A DNA stretch of 52,614 bases, taken from the NCBI RefSeq assembly GCF_902374955.1, contig NZ_CABKRX010000101.1, forward strand, positions 1-52,614. The letters are read 5' to 3'. The position numbers were made by a program, and so were the translations under genes. Below the pieces are notes generated by a model. It was given only the letters and a program-made list of their open reading frames with translations, was not told the DNA's origin and searched no databases. The number at the start of each line of letters is the position of its first letter. The first letter of the stretch is position 1. The stretch is from Bacillus massilioanorexius (GTDB lineage Bacteria; Bacillota; Bacilli; Bacillales; DSM-1321). Positions 1 to 8,889 of the stretch are shown here, piece after piece.

Positions 1-8
1 TGTTTCAC

Positions 9-34
9 TCGATTTTCCGTACGAGGAAAATCGA
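9..34. repeat. Perfect 10-bp hairpin
   Basis: TCGATTTTCC (9-18) pairs without mismatch with GGAAAATCGA (25-34) around a 6-nt loop. There is no T tract, so it is not a standard terminator. It is the first of three palindromes in the first 171 bases. No gene with a convincing ribosome site lies in 1-333. Confidence 0.7.
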
Positions 35-65
35 AAGCTGAAAACGAAATGGGCCTCGCATTAAT

Positions 66-93
66 GGCTGTGAATTTACGAAAATTCACAGCC
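66..93. repeat. Perfect 12-bp hairpin
   Basis: GGCTGTGAATTT (66-77) pairs perfectly with AAATTCACAGCC (82-93) around the tetraloop ACGA. There is no T tract on either side. It lies between the hairpin at 9-34 and the terminator at 134-171. Confidence 0.7.
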
Positions 94-133
94 AACAAGC
101 AAGAAGAAAGACGGCCTTATAATGGAAAGACAG

Positions 134-171
134 AAAAAGGTGAAATGGAGCACATTCCATTTCACCTTTTT
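134..171. terminator. Bidirectional rho-independent terminator
   Basis: A 16-bp perfect stem, AAAAAGGTGAAATGGA (134-149) with TCCATTTCACCTTTTT (156-171), has a 6-nt loop. The arms begin in A5 and end in T5, so it can stop transcription in both directions. It would insulate the restriction operon from whatever lies left of the window. Confidence 0.8.
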
Positions 172-333
172 CATTATTTGAAGCTAGTTATGTCCCAGCC
201 TCTTTTTGTTGGCAGCATTTTAGCTTTTTTAAAATCATCGATAGGTCGTTATCACTGTATATATGTAAGAAATTTTGTTTTACAGTATAATAATAGACAA
301 AGAAAAGATGACAAGTGGAGTTAGGTGAATATA

Positions 334-2409
334 ATGATCAAAGAAGTCAGAAGCTGGTCAAAACCAGACAATTTAAAAAATATCATTGGTAGAAAAAAGA
401 TCGATTTTTCTATGTTTGAATATGGGACTAGTGTACCTAAGGATTTTTATGAAGATTTTAATGAAGCAAACCAAACGAGTGCAATAATTCAAGATAAGAA
501 AAAAATAGAATTAATCTATAAAGATCGTTCTTATGAAGCAGCTTTAGTAATGGTACAACGTAAAGACCATCCGGTATTACAAATTAGATATGATTCTAAC
601 AAAGAGTTGAAAGCATTATTGATAGAACAGTTTCAAACATCTTACAAATATATCTTGGCTAATAGGGACGAGAATTCTAAGAAGGCATTTATTACTCCAC
701 CTGAAATAGAAGAATTTATCGAATTCTACATGACTGATCAGCCATTTGTGTATGAAATGAATTTTCTTACGAAGAAAGTGAATAAGCCGATTCAATTTTG
801 GTGGGTAAACCAAGGGCAAACACATGCACAGGAGAGAGATGGAGGTTATCTTTGGGCTCCTCAGCAGTCAAAACAAGGACGTCCATTATCACATCATGTT
901 GATTTAGTTAAAGCGAAAAAAGGAGATTTGGTATTTTGCTATTCAGCTATGCATCTTAGATCCGTTGCGGTTGTGGAAGAAGAAGCTATTACTAGTGTTA
1001 AACCATCTGAGATAACAAGTCAGCAATGGCAGGATGCAGGATACTTATTAAAGGTGAAATACTTCCCACTAAATCCGTTTATTAATAAGGATCGTATACC
1101 AATTGATTGGCGTAAAGAAGAGACTGGTCCATTCGATGTGAATGGTAATGTGAAACAAGGATATTTTTTTACAGTATCTGATGGTTTTGTAGAAAAGTTA
1201 TTTGATCAATTTAAAGAAGCGTTTCCAGATGAGATTAAAAACATTTTGATAGATTACAAAGTGGAAAGTAATAACCCAAATAATCAAATAAAGGAAAATA
1301 AAAATATGACTTATACGGATCTAACAACCCACATCCACTCCTACATCAAAAGCAAAGGCTTCTTTTATAGCAAAGAAGAAGTCATCAATCTTTTCTTATC
1401 TCTTAAATCCAAGCCGTTCGTTATTTTATCAGGCATATCTGGGACAGGTAAAACGAAGATGGTACAGTGGTTTGCGGAGAGTGTAGGAGCAAATGAGAAG
1501 AATGGACAGCTGACGTTAATTCCAGTTCGTCCCGATTGGAATGATGGATCGGATTTGTTAGGGTATGTTGATATTAAAGGGGAGTTTAAAGAAGGTCCAC
1601 TTACAAAAGTGATTAAACGCGCTTTGGACAAGCCGCATTTACCTCATTTTATTTTACTAGATGAAATGAATTTAGCTCGTGTGGAGCATTACTTTAGCGA
1701 TCTATTAAGTGTTATGGAAAGTAGAAAGTGGCAGGGAGAGAAGATGGTTACTTCTACTTTGCTTTCGAAAGAAATAACTGGTTGGCAGTCTGATTTAACC
1801 CTACCATCTAATTTGTATGTCATTGGAACGGTTAATATGGATGAGACAACGCATCCATTTAGTAAAAAAGTACTCGATCGAGCGAATACGATTGAGTTTA
1901 ATAGAGTGGAATTATCAAATCTATCTTTTCTTGATGATATAGAAGAGATGGAACCACAATCCATACTAGATGATCAATTCCGTTCAAAGTATTTGCATCT
2001 GAAAGATGTATATGCTGAGAAGCAAGAAATTGTAAAGAAAACAACAGAAGTATTAGAGGATATAAATAAGGCTTTGCAGCTAACAAATGCTCATGTTGGT
2101 TATCGTGTTCGTGATGAAATATGCTTCTACTTAGCATATAATGAGGAAGGCAGACTATTAAAGTATGAGGAAGCACTCGACCATTGTATACTCCAAAAGA
2201 TTTTGCCTCGTATTTCTGGCAGTGATACGCGTGTGGAAAAAGTATTGTTGGAGCTTTATTGCTTGTTTACGAATAAAAAGCTAAGTGATGATCAAGAAGC
2301 GAATGTTGAAGATATTAAAAATGCCCGTTATCCAAAAAGCACAACAAAAGTTCTTGAAATGATTGGGAGGTTAAGAGACGATGGCTTCACTTCTTTCTGG
2401 ATCTCGTGA
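334..2409 (+). CDS. McrB-like restriction NTPase with N-terminal EVE domain
   Basis: This is the motor and recognition subunit of an McrBC-like type IV (modified-DNA) restriction system. Around residues 150-290 is an EVE/PUA-like region (FWWVNQGQTHAQER, GDLVFCYS), a fold known to read modified bases. From about residue 365 comes an AAA+ domain with Walker A GISGTGKT, Walker B-like ILLDEMNLARVEHYF and the family motif TVNMDETTHPFSKKVLDRA. I chose ATG 334 because AGGTGA (323-328) sits at good spacing; an in-frame GTG at 325 is possible but too close to its own GGAG. The 3' end overlaps the nuclease gene by 29 nt, so the pair is cotranscribed. Family membership is clear. Which modification is recognised cannot be read from the sequence. 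Confidence 0.85.
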   Translation: MIKEVRSWSKPDNLKNIIGRKKIDFSMFEYGTSVPKDFYEDFNEANQTSAIIQDKKKIELIYKDRSYEAALVMVQRKDHPVLQIRYDSNKELKALLIEQFQTSYKYILANRDENSKKAFITPPEIEEFIEFYMTDQPFVYEMNFLTKKVNKPIQFWWVNQGQTHAQERDGGYLWAPQQSKQGRPLSHHVDLVKAKKGDLVFCYSAMHLRSVAVVEEEAITSVKPSEITSQQWQDAGYLLKVKYFPLNPFINKDRIPIDWRKEETGPFDVNGNVKQGYFFTVSDGFVEKLFDQFKEAFPDEIKNILIDYKVESNNPNNQIKENKNMTYTDLTTHIHSYIKSKGFFYSKEEVINLFLSLKSKPFVILSGISGTGKTKMVQWFAESVGANEKNGQLTLIPVRPDWNDGSDLLGYVDIKGEFKEGPLTKVIKRALDKPHLPHFILLDEMNLARVEHYFSDLLSVMESRKWQGEKMVTSTLLSKEITGWQSDLTLPSNLYVIGTVNMDETTHPFSKKVLDRANTIEFNRVELSNLSFLDDIEEMEPQSILDDQFRSKYLHLKDVYAEKQEIVKKTTEVLEDINKALQLTNAHVGYRVRDEICFYLAYNEEGRLLKYEEALDHCILQKILPRISGSDTRVEKVLLELYCLFTNKKLSDDQEANVEDIKNARYPKSTTKVLEMIGRLRDDGFTSFWIS

Positions 2410-4837
2410 GGAGGTTGAGCTTGTCAAAATTGATCATCCTGACTTTTCGCTGGTTATTAAAGGACGACCGTTTCATGAACGCTATGAAGGGCTGAAACAA
2501 TACCAAAGTATGGATCAGCATGATGTTATGCAGTTTGTAGTGAATAGTGATGAGGAGATCGTAGTAGAAGTGTTTGATGTGGAATCGATGGCATTAACCT
2601 CATCAACTGCAGTACGACCGATTTTTTTCGAAAATGGAACGTACCAGGTGATGATTGTGCCGAAAAATGGTATGAAGCTAAGCTTTTATCATGAGCATCC
2701 TATACTACGAAATGCTATATCTGAAATAGAGTTACCTCAAATGAACATGCTAATGGGCAATTTGCAGTTTCAAAATGAAGTAGGTTTAACAAGCTTTGAG
2801 ATTCGTTCTGGAAATAATAGATTACTAGAGGTTACTTTAGAAATTTTTCCGACGAAGCTTGATTACAAGAAAGATTATCAGCGTTTGCTAGAGGAAGTGA
2901 ATGATGAAATCTATAATCTAGCCTTTCATTTTATTAAGAAAACGTATTTGGGTGCTTCGATTAAGTTGGATGGTAATCCTTCGAGAGCAGAATTTTATCG
3001 TTTAATTTCCAAGCACTTTCAGCAATTTGTTCAAGCGATTACTCGGATTGAAGGGCAGCCACATCATAAGTTAGAACAGACGTATGTGAAGGTGCGTGGA
3101 GATCAGCTAAGTAAGTCGGATGCGACGACACGTAAGTATTTGCAGCAAAGAGCGCATGTATTTGTAGAGGTAAAGCAAGGAATATCCATTCGAGGAAAAA
3201 CATACATGCCTCTTGAATGGCTAAAGCCGAGAAAACAATTGACCTATGATACGTTTGAAAATCGCTATGTCAAGTGGATGATGGAGCGTTTAATCCATAA
3301 GCTGAATGATTTACTTGATGCACTTTGTCAATCAAAGAGTAGATTTGAAGATAAGCCTGATGCGGAGTTAGTGGAACAATTGGAAGCTATGAAGAAAACA
3401 TTAGAAGGTCGATTGAAAAATCTATTTTGGCGAAAAATCAGCAAACTGGACCGTAGTGTTATGAGTCTAGTTTTACAAATGGCACCAGGTTATCGTGATG
3501 CCTTTCAAATTTATTTGACCGTTTCAAAAGGATTAGTGTTACAAGGAAAAATGTATCGGATGTCGGTAAAAGATGTGGCGACTTTATATGAATATTGGAC
3601 ATTCTTAAAGCTTGGACAAATTCTTAGCAAGAAATATGAACAAGTAAGTCAAGATATTGTCAAAGTAAATCGTAATGGTTTGTTTGTCAATTTAGAAGCC
3701 AATCAATCAGCGAAGAGAGTGTTCAAGCATCCCATTACAAATGAGCGAATTGAACTGGTTTATCAAAAATATGTAGGGAAATTGCCAACTTTACCGCAAA
3801 AACCAGATACGATGTTAAGTATTCAAAAGAAAGGAAAGGAATACGATTACAATTATGTGTTTGATGCCAAATATCGAGTGGATTATGCTAATGAAGGTAG
3901 CTATTATGCCAATCGTTACAAAAAGACCGGACCATTAGAAGATGATATTAACACAATGCATCGCTATCGTGATTCGATTGTTGTAGAAAATAAAGGACCA
4001 TACGAACGAACTGCATTTGGGGCATATGTGCTTTTTCCTTGGAATGATGAAGAGGATTATAAAGACCATCCTTTTTATGAGAGTATTGATAAGGTTAACA
4101 TTGGCGGTTTTCCGTTTTTACCGAATGCTTCGAAAATGGTTGAGCAATTTATTGAACGGTTAATTGAAAAAAGTCCGGAAGAATTACAGAGTGAAGGCAT
4201 TTTACCACGAGGTTCCTATGAAGAGTGGCAGTCTAGCTTAGTAGAGAAGGTGTTGGTGGGATTAGTCGTAAGTCCAGATGAGTATGTGGTATATAGTAAA
4301 AATGGCTATTACCGTATTGCTGCAGCTTCGTTGAAAAAGGGTTGGCAGGAAGCAAAGTATGTGGCACTTTATGTGAAAGCTGGTGTGGCACATTATAACG
4401 GTGTCTATGAATTCGGTGAGATTACGAGTGTTGAGCATGAGGATGGGTATGTTGTCTTCCATGTTATGTATTGGAATAAGTTAAAAAAAGTGATAAAGCC
4501 TATTCAATATGGAATTTCTTCTTATATGATGACGAGTTATTCACAGTTACAAGAAGCAACTGAATTACCAGAGCTTTATATGAAATCATCAGAAGAAACG
4601 AAGCTATGGCGGATGTTGCGTCGAGTGTCTGATCGAGTACAGGTTCAATTAGATCAACAGGAGATAGATGCTGCTTCTCAAGTTGATGAGTTTAGCTTTA
4701 GGGATGTTAAGGTGAAAATATTAAAAGAAGAAAATATGATTTATATCGAAAAGCTGGATGAGAGAAAACTAATAGACTTGCAAAATTTGGATAGTACTCC
4801 TTCTAGTGTGTTTAGGGAGATTTTGAGTTTTGGCTAG
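2381..4837 (+). CDS. McrC-like DUF2357 nuclease, partner of the upstream NTPase
   Basis: This 818-residue protein belongs to the large McrC-like group with an N-terminal DUF2357 region and a C-terminal PD-(D/E)XK nuclease. Visible landmarks are TYDTFENRYVKWMMERL near residue 290, typical of DUF2357, and the nuclease core YVFDAKYRVDY near residue 495, followed by DINTMHRYRD. ATG 2381 is the start: GGGAGG at 2365-2370 has correct spacing, and no other start codon lies in frame near the end of the upstream gene. The start lies inside the upstream gene, which predicts translational coupling and a fixed subunit ratio. A domain of about 200 residues after the nuclease core is unassigned. A long hairpin follows the gene. 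Confidence 0.82.
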   Translation: MASLLSGSREEVELVKIDHPDFSLVIKGRPFHERYEGLKQYQSMDQHDVMQFVVNSDEEIVVEVFDVESMALTSSTAVRPIFFENGTYQVMIVPKNGMKLSFYHEHPILRNAISEIELPQMNMLMGNLQFQNEVGLTSFEIRSGNNRLLEVTLEIFPTKLDYKKDYQRLLEEVNDEIYNLAFHFIKKTYLGASIKLDGNPSRAEFYRLISKHFQQFVQAITRIEGQPHHKLEQTYVKVRGDQLSKSDATTRKYLQQRAHVFVEVKQGISIRGKTYMPLEWLKPRKQLTYDTFENRYVKWMMERLIHKLNDLLDALCQSKSRFEDKPDAELVEQLEAMKKTLEGRLKNLFWRKISKLDRSVMSLVLQMAPGYRDAFQIYLTVSKGLVLQGKMYRMSVKDVATLYEYWTFLKLGQILSKKYEQVSQDIVKVNRNGLFVNLEANQSAKRVFKHPITNERIELVYQKYVGKLPTLPQKPDTMLSIQKKGKEYDYNYVFDAKYRVDYANEGSYYANRYKKTGPLEDDINTMHRYRDSIVVENKGPYERTAFGAYVLFPWNDEEDYKDHPFYESIDKVNIGGFPFLPNASKMVEQFIERLIEKSPEELQSEGILPRGSYEEWQSSLVEKVLVGLVVSPDEYVVYSKNGYYRIAAASLKKGWQEAKYVALYVKAGVAHYNGVYEFGEITSVEHEDGYVVFHVMYWNKLKKVIKPIQYGISSYMMTSYSQLQEATELPELYMKSSEETKLWRMLRRVSDRVQVQLDQQEIDAASQVDEFSFRDVKVKILKEENMIYIEKLDERKLIDLQNLDSTPSSVFREILSFG

Positions 4838-4872
4838 TAGTAATAAGTCCCATAGGGATGTCTTTGAAAATG

Positions 4873-4915
4873 ACTAGATAAAGATCAATACTTCATTTTT
4901 TGATCTTTATCTAGT
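4873..4915. terminator. Long perfect hairpin between convergent genes
   Basis: ACTAGATAAAGATCAA (4873-4888) pairs perfectly with TTGATCTTTATCTAGT (4900-4915), with an 11-nt loop. It lies between the restriction operon and the convergent DUF1643-like gene, where a shared terminator is expected. The T tract is poor, so termination is inferred from stem and position. Confidence 0.6.
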
Positions 4916-4969
4916 AAAGCTAAAATATATACTGTTTCTTACGTATTGTATAAAAATATCAATGATTTG

Positions 4970-5605
4970 TTATACCGTTTTCAGTTGCTTTATCATTTCT
5001 GACTGTACCCATTTTCGAGTTGTTTCTTTTTGAGGACACGGATGGTAGCAGTATAGTTCTTTTTTTGTTTGATGAATTTTCTGTCGCGAATAAAGAGCAA
5101 TTTTTTTGTTTTTAGGAATTTCTTCTAAGAATTCAATTTTTCTTGAATTTAAAATGGTAGCGTCTTTAACGGACCATGCTGTCCAAATCCAGGGGTATTG
5201 TGTTAGGTTGGGTAAAGGTGAATGGAGCAAGATGTTGAATTTTGCCTTTTTAAGGAGTGTAGTATAAGTTTGAATCGCTTTATTTGAGTTCCCGCATCGA
5301 ATGTTAAATAAATTAAGTATAGTCAGCCTGCCTTCTAATGTAGGATCACTATTTAACAACAATTCAACTACAGATTTCATAGTGGAGTCTAGTTTTAATT
5401 CATTTGAGATGCTAATGTTTTTAACCATTTTACTTTTTGATAAAAAGTCATCCCATTGATCGTCATCTGCTAAGCAAGAACTTCCTGGATTCAACATTAT
5501 AATTAGTCCTATGTGCTTTGTAGAGTTTCCAAATTGTAGATATGCATTTGTACGAAATATATAGGATTCCAAAGATTCAAAAGTACCGAATGCTTTAACG
5601 TTCAT
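4970..5605 (-). CDS. DUF1643-like hypothetical protein
   Basis: This 211-residue protein has the layout I associate with DUF1643: an early LIIMLNPGSS motif near residue 35, a central LTILNLFNIRCGNS, then WIWTAWS and a late YCYHPCPQ. Conserved Asn/Pro, Trp and His/Pro positions are present but divergent, so the match is tentative. No signal peptide or membrane segment is visible. The start is supported by GGAGGG just upstream on the minus strand. It is monocistronic and convergent with the restriction module. DUF1643 has no established biochemical function, and none is assigned here. Confidence 0.5.
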   Translation of the reverse strand: MNVKAFGTFESLESYIFRTNAYLQFGNSTKHIGLIIMLNPGSSCLADDDQWDDFLSKSKMVKNISISNELKLDSTMKSVVELLLNSDPTLEGRLTILNLFNIRCGNSNKAIQTYTTLLKKAKFNILLHSPLPNLTQYPWIWTAWSVKDATILNSRKIEFLEEIPKNKKIALYSRQKIHQTKKELYCYHPCPQKETTRKWVQSEMIKQLKTV

Positions 5606-5840
5606 AAAACCCTCCTTTATTTAATTGATATTATCTTCATTATAAATATATTTGTTAAATAAAGGTGATTAACTTTATATATTTCCATCTCAATTATAGC
5701 CTTGTACTGTGAAAAAAGATGCATTTTTTATTAAAGGATTGTCTAATTTATGTCTAAATGATAGGATACTTATATAAAATTCTGAATTTTTAAATAAAAG
5801 TGATGTGTGTTAGAAGTTTTGTTAAATTTCAAGTTGTATG

Positions 5841-5867
5841 ACTTAAATGTATTAACAGTATTTAAGT
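5841..5867. promoter_or_regulatory. Inverted repeat upstream of the OFA transporter gene
   Basis: ACTTAAAT (5841-5848) and ATTTAAGT (5860-5867) form perfect 8-bp arms with an 11-nt spacer. The element is about 40 bp upstream of the GTG start. AAGTTG also occurs twice as a direct repeat (5831 and 5864). It could be an operator, perhaps for the LytT-type regulator encoded nearby. Nothing else is recognisable in 5606-5907. Confidence 0.35.
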
Positions 5868-5907
5868 TGGGAAATATGGAGATTTATCTAGGGGGAATGA
5901 TCAAAAA

Positions 5908-7173
5908 GTGGCAAAAACAAAGAATAGGTGGTTGATTGCTGCCTCGGCGGTTGGGATTCACTTGTCAATTGGTTCTGTGTATGCGTGGAGTGTGTTTACG
6001 AAACCGCTCTCGAGTGAATTTGGTTGGGATTTGACAGATATTAGCTTAACATTTAGTATTGCTATTTTGTTTCTTGGTTTATCTGCAGCATTTCTTGGAC
6101 ATTTTGTTGAAAAATATGGTCCCAAAAAATCCGGGATTTTGTCAGCCACTTTTTTTGGTGTAGGGATTATAGGTGCTGGTGTAGCAACGAATTTGGAATC
6201 ATTGCCTTTACTTTATATTACATATGGTGTTCTTGGTGGGATTGGGCTTGGTGTAGGCTATATTGCACCGGTATCGACGTTGGTGAAATGGTTTCCGGAT
6301 CGTCGAGGCTTAGCTACTGGTTTAGCTATAATGGGTTTTGGATTTTCTGCACTGATTAACTCTCCAATTATGCAAAGTTTAATAGGTTCTGTTGGAATCG
6401 CAAATACGTTTTTTATCCTTGGAAGCGCTTACTTCGTTATTATGATTGCCTCATCTCTATACTTGGAGCCCCCTGAAAAAGGATGGCTGCCTGCTGGTTA
6501 TAAAGAAAAAATTAAATCAGGTAAAGTGAAAGAGAGGCAGGACCTTTCACAGCTAACAGCCAATGAAGCAGTAAAGACAAAACGTTTTTATTATCTTTGG
6601 TTGATGCTGTTTATTAATGTAACTTGTGGAATTGCCATTATATCAGCCGCTTCTCCACTTGCACAAGAAAGTATAGGCTTAAGTGCCGTTGCGGCAGCGG
6701 CTCTGGTTGGTGTGCTAGGTGCTTTCAATGGTCTTGGCCGAATTGGTTGGGCATCTGTTTCCGATTACATTGGCCGTCCGAATACGTATACCGTCTTTTT
6801 TATACTTCAAGTTATCGCATTTCCTCTATTGATTGTTACGGATAACCCCATTGTATTTCAAATTTTATTAGCGATCATTTATACCTGCTATGGTGGAGGG
6901 TTTGCTTCGATACCTGCTTATATCGGTGATTTATTTGGAACCAAGCAGTTAGGAGCAATTCATGGATATATATTAACGGCATGGGCAGCGGCTGGGTTAG
7001 TCGGACCGATGTTTGCCTCATGGATAAGAGAAACAACCGGGAGTTACTCGCAAAGCTTAATTGTTTTCACAGGATTTTTCGCGGTTGCATTGATTATTTC
7101 CTTATTAATTCGATTAGATATAAAGCGCTTGAAAAATATGGAGACAAAGTTAGATCAACGAATTAGTGTGTGA
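5908..7173 (+). CDS. OFA-family MFS transporter (oxalate/formate antiporter-like, YhjX-like)
   Basis: This is a 421-residue major facilitator with about 12 hydrophobic segments. The N-terminus (GIHLSIGSVYAWSVFTKPL) and the loop between helices 2 and 3 (FVEKYGPKKSG) are typical of the OFA group, which includes oxalate/formate antiporters and E. coli YhjX. The substrate is probably a small carboxylate and is not determined. The start is GTG 5908, with GGGGG at 5891-5895; spacing is long (12 nt), but no better in-frame start exists. It converges on the CstA-type operon across a shared terminator. In E. coli, YhjX-type and BtsT/CstA-type carriers are targets of LytS-type pyruvate-sensing systems, and such a system is encoded 2-4 kb away. 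Confidence 0.85.
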   Translation: MAKTKNRWLIAASAVGIHLSIGSVYAWSVFTKPLSSEFGWDLTDISLTFSIAILFLGLSAAFLGHFVEKYGPKKSGILSATFFGVGIIGAGVATNLESLPLLYITYGVLGGIGLGVGYIAPVSTLVKWFPDRRGLATGLAIMGFGFSALINSPIMQSLIGSVGIANTFFILGSAYFVIMIASSLYLEPPEKGWLPAGYKEKIKSGKVKERQDLSQLTANEAVKTKRFYYLWLMLFINVTCGIAIISAASPLAQESIGLSAVAAAALVGVLGAFNGLGRIGWASVSDYIGRPNTYTVFFILQVIAFPLLIVTDNPIVFQILLAIIYTCYGGGFASIPAYIGDLFGTKQLGAIHGYILTAWAAAGLVGPMFASWIRETTGSYSQSLIVFTGFFAVALIISLLIRLDIKRLKNMETKLDQRISV

Positions 7174-7195
7174 TGTTAACATTTCAGTAAAAAAG

Positions 7196-7239
7196 GGGAG
7201 TCCGAAAAGTGAGTTTCAATCACTTTTCGGACTCCCTTT
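7196..7239. terminator. Bidirectional terminator between OFA carrier and CstA operon
   Basis: A 17-bp perfect stem (7196-7212 with 7220-7236) has a 7-nt loop, followed by TTTGTTT on the plus strand and preceded by AAAAA. It serves both convergent transcripts. Confidence 0.85.
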
Positions 7240-7261
7240 GTTTAATGGTTTCCTATTATTT

Positions 7262-7414
7262 TCATAATACTAAGTAAGCAATAACCATAGCACCAATGGT
7301 AATTAGGACAATGCCTAGCTTTATAGGTAAGGAGAGGAAATCATTTTGTTGTTCGTTGACCTTCGACTCCTGTTCCTCGACGACTTTGCGATATTCTGGA
7401 CTACAGCAGCCCAT
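7262..7414 (-). CDS. 50-residue CstA-coupled membrane microprotein
   Basis: This is a short open frame of 50 codons. It begins MGCCSPEYRK, continues with a charged Glu/Lys/Gln-rich stretch, and ends in one hydrophobic helix of about 18 residues (LGIVLITIGAMVIAYLVL). Its ATG shares one base with the TAA stop of the upstream carrier gene (TAATG), and GAAGGT sits just before it, so translation is coupled. A terminator follows at once, making it the last gene of the operon. It does not resemble the known CstA partner YbdD/YjiX (DUF466). It is probably a single-pass membrane protein with a Cys pair near the N-terminus. A subunit or regulator of the carrier is the natural guess, but that is inference. 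Confidence 0.7.
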   Translation of the reverse strand: MGCCSPEYRKVVEEQESKVNEQQNDFLSLPIKLGIVLITIGAMVIAYLVL

Positions 7415-8865
7415 TAGGCTACCTTCTTCCAATTTGATACATCTTCATCAAGCTGGATATTGTTGGCACGTGCTTTCTTCGCTGCATGAAAGAATAGTGC
7501 AATCAGAATGGCCGCACCTATGAATCCACCAATCCAAGAGGTTGTCATCGATAGACCAAAGCCGATTTGTGCATTCAAAATGTAGGTAATGACCATGACC
7601 AACATAAATGATCCTGGGATCAGTGGTACGAAGTAGTTTTTCTTTGCAATATATAGATACATTGCTCCTACAAAAAGGGCGATTACTGCTGTAGATTGGT
7701 TTGCCCAGTTAAAATATCTCCATAGAATATTGAAATCTACTTGTGTAAGAATAGCTGATAGAACGAATAATGGAATGGCGATCCATAAGCGACTTGAAAA
7801 CTTTTTCTGTGCGATATTAAAATATTCGGCAATAATCATACGTGCACTTCGGAAAGCAGTATCACCTGAAGTGATTGGTAAGACAACAACTCCTAATACA
7901 GCGAGTGTTCCTCCAATTGCTCCAAGAAGAGCTGTAGAAGCCTCACTTACAATCGCACCAGGGCCTCCAGCTGCTAAGATTTCATTTAAGCCAGTAGGAC
8001 CGTTGAATAAGCTCATGGCAGCGGCTGCCCAGATCATGGCGATGATTCCTTCAGCAATCATCATACCGTAGAATATTTTGCGACCTTGCTTTTCATTTTG
8101 AGTAGTTCGTGAGATGATAGGTGTTTGTGTTGCGTGAAAGCCGGATAGGGCTCCGCAAGAAATGGTAAAGAATAATAATGGTAAAATAGGTGCTTGAGCA
8201 GGATGTAAGTTCTGTAAAGTAAGTTCAGGAATTGGTGCACCTGTTACAACAAGTCCGATCCCAACACCTAAAGCACTAATTAATAGTAATGCCCCAAAAT
8301 ACGGATATAAACGACCGATAATTTTGTCTACCGGTAGAAGTGTTGCTAAAATATAATAAGCAAAAATCGCTACAATGATAACAGTTAATGCTACCTTACC
8401 GTCCGTCAAAACATGAAGTAGACTAGCAGGAGTGGATACAAAGACGGTTCCTACTAATAATAGAAGAAGTACAGCGAAGCCGTTAACCACGTGCTTCATC
8501 ACTTTTCCTAAAAATCTGCTAGCTAATTCTGGTAAATGGGCTCCCTTATTGCGGATGGAGATCATTCCTGTTAAATAATCGTGAACGGCTCCAGCGAAAA
8601 TACAGCCAATGACAATCCAGATAAAAGCAACAGGACCGTAAAGTGCCCCCATAATTGGACCAAATACAGGACCAGTTCCAGCAATGTTCAGTAGTTGAAT
8701 TAATGAATTTTTGGGTGTGCTCATTGGGATATAATCAACGCCATCACTATTTACATAGGCTGGTGTTGGTCGTGCTTCTTTAACCCCGAACATTTTTTCA
8801 ACAAATTTCCCATACGTAAAATAACCAATGATTAAAAGTGCGATTCCACCTAAAAAGGTATACAT
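7414..8865 (-). CDS. cstA: CstA/BtsT-family pyruvate or peptide transporter
   Basis: This 483-residue polytopic protein of the carbon-starvation CstA family has many hydrophobic helices. Typical segments are IAGTGPVFGPIMGALYGP near residue 62, FAGAVHDYLTGM near 90, SGFHATQTPIISR near 222 and LPITSGDTAFRSAR near 330. It is shorter than E. coli CstA (about 700 residues), as is usual in Firmicutes. Characterised members import pyruvate (BtsT) or are linked to peptide/pyruvate use (CstA). GGAGG lies just upstream of ATG 8865. The gene follows lytS-lytT in the same direction but has its own likely promoter with a cre-like site. A coupled microprotein gene follows. Confidence 0.88.
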   Translation of the reverse strand: MYTFLGGIALLIIGYFTYGKFVEKMFGVKEARPTPAYVNSDGVDYIPMSTPKNSLIQLLNIAGTGPVFGPIMGALYGPVAFIWIVIGCIFAGAVHDYLTGMISIRNKGAHLPELASRFLGKVMKHVVNGFAVLLLLLVGTVFVSTPASLLHVLTDGKVALTVIIVAIFAYYILATLLPVDKIIGRLYPYFGALLLISALGVGIGLVVTGAPIPELTLQNLHPAQAPILPLLFFTISCGALSGFHATQTPIISRTTQNEKQGRKIFYGMMIAEGIIAMIWAAAAMSLFNGPTGLNEILAAGGPGAIVSEASTALLGAIGGTLAVLGVVVLPITSGDTAFRSARMIIAEYFNIAQKKFSSRLWIAIPLFVLSAILTQVDFNILWRYFNWANQSTAVIALFVGAMYLYIAKKNYFVPLIPGSFMLVMVITYILNAQIGFGLSMTTSWIGGFIGAAILIALFFHAAKKARANNIQLDEDVSNWKKVA

Positions 8866-8889
8866 GTGTTTCCTCCTTTTTTCACATAA

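Noticed and set aside
49..324. 91-codon open frame at the left end
   Set aside because: It crosses two palindromes and a terminator, has no ribosome site and has no recognisable family.
7730..8071. 113-codon frame antisense to the CstA-type gene
   Set aside because: Mirror of a clearly coding, conserved frame; no ribosome site.
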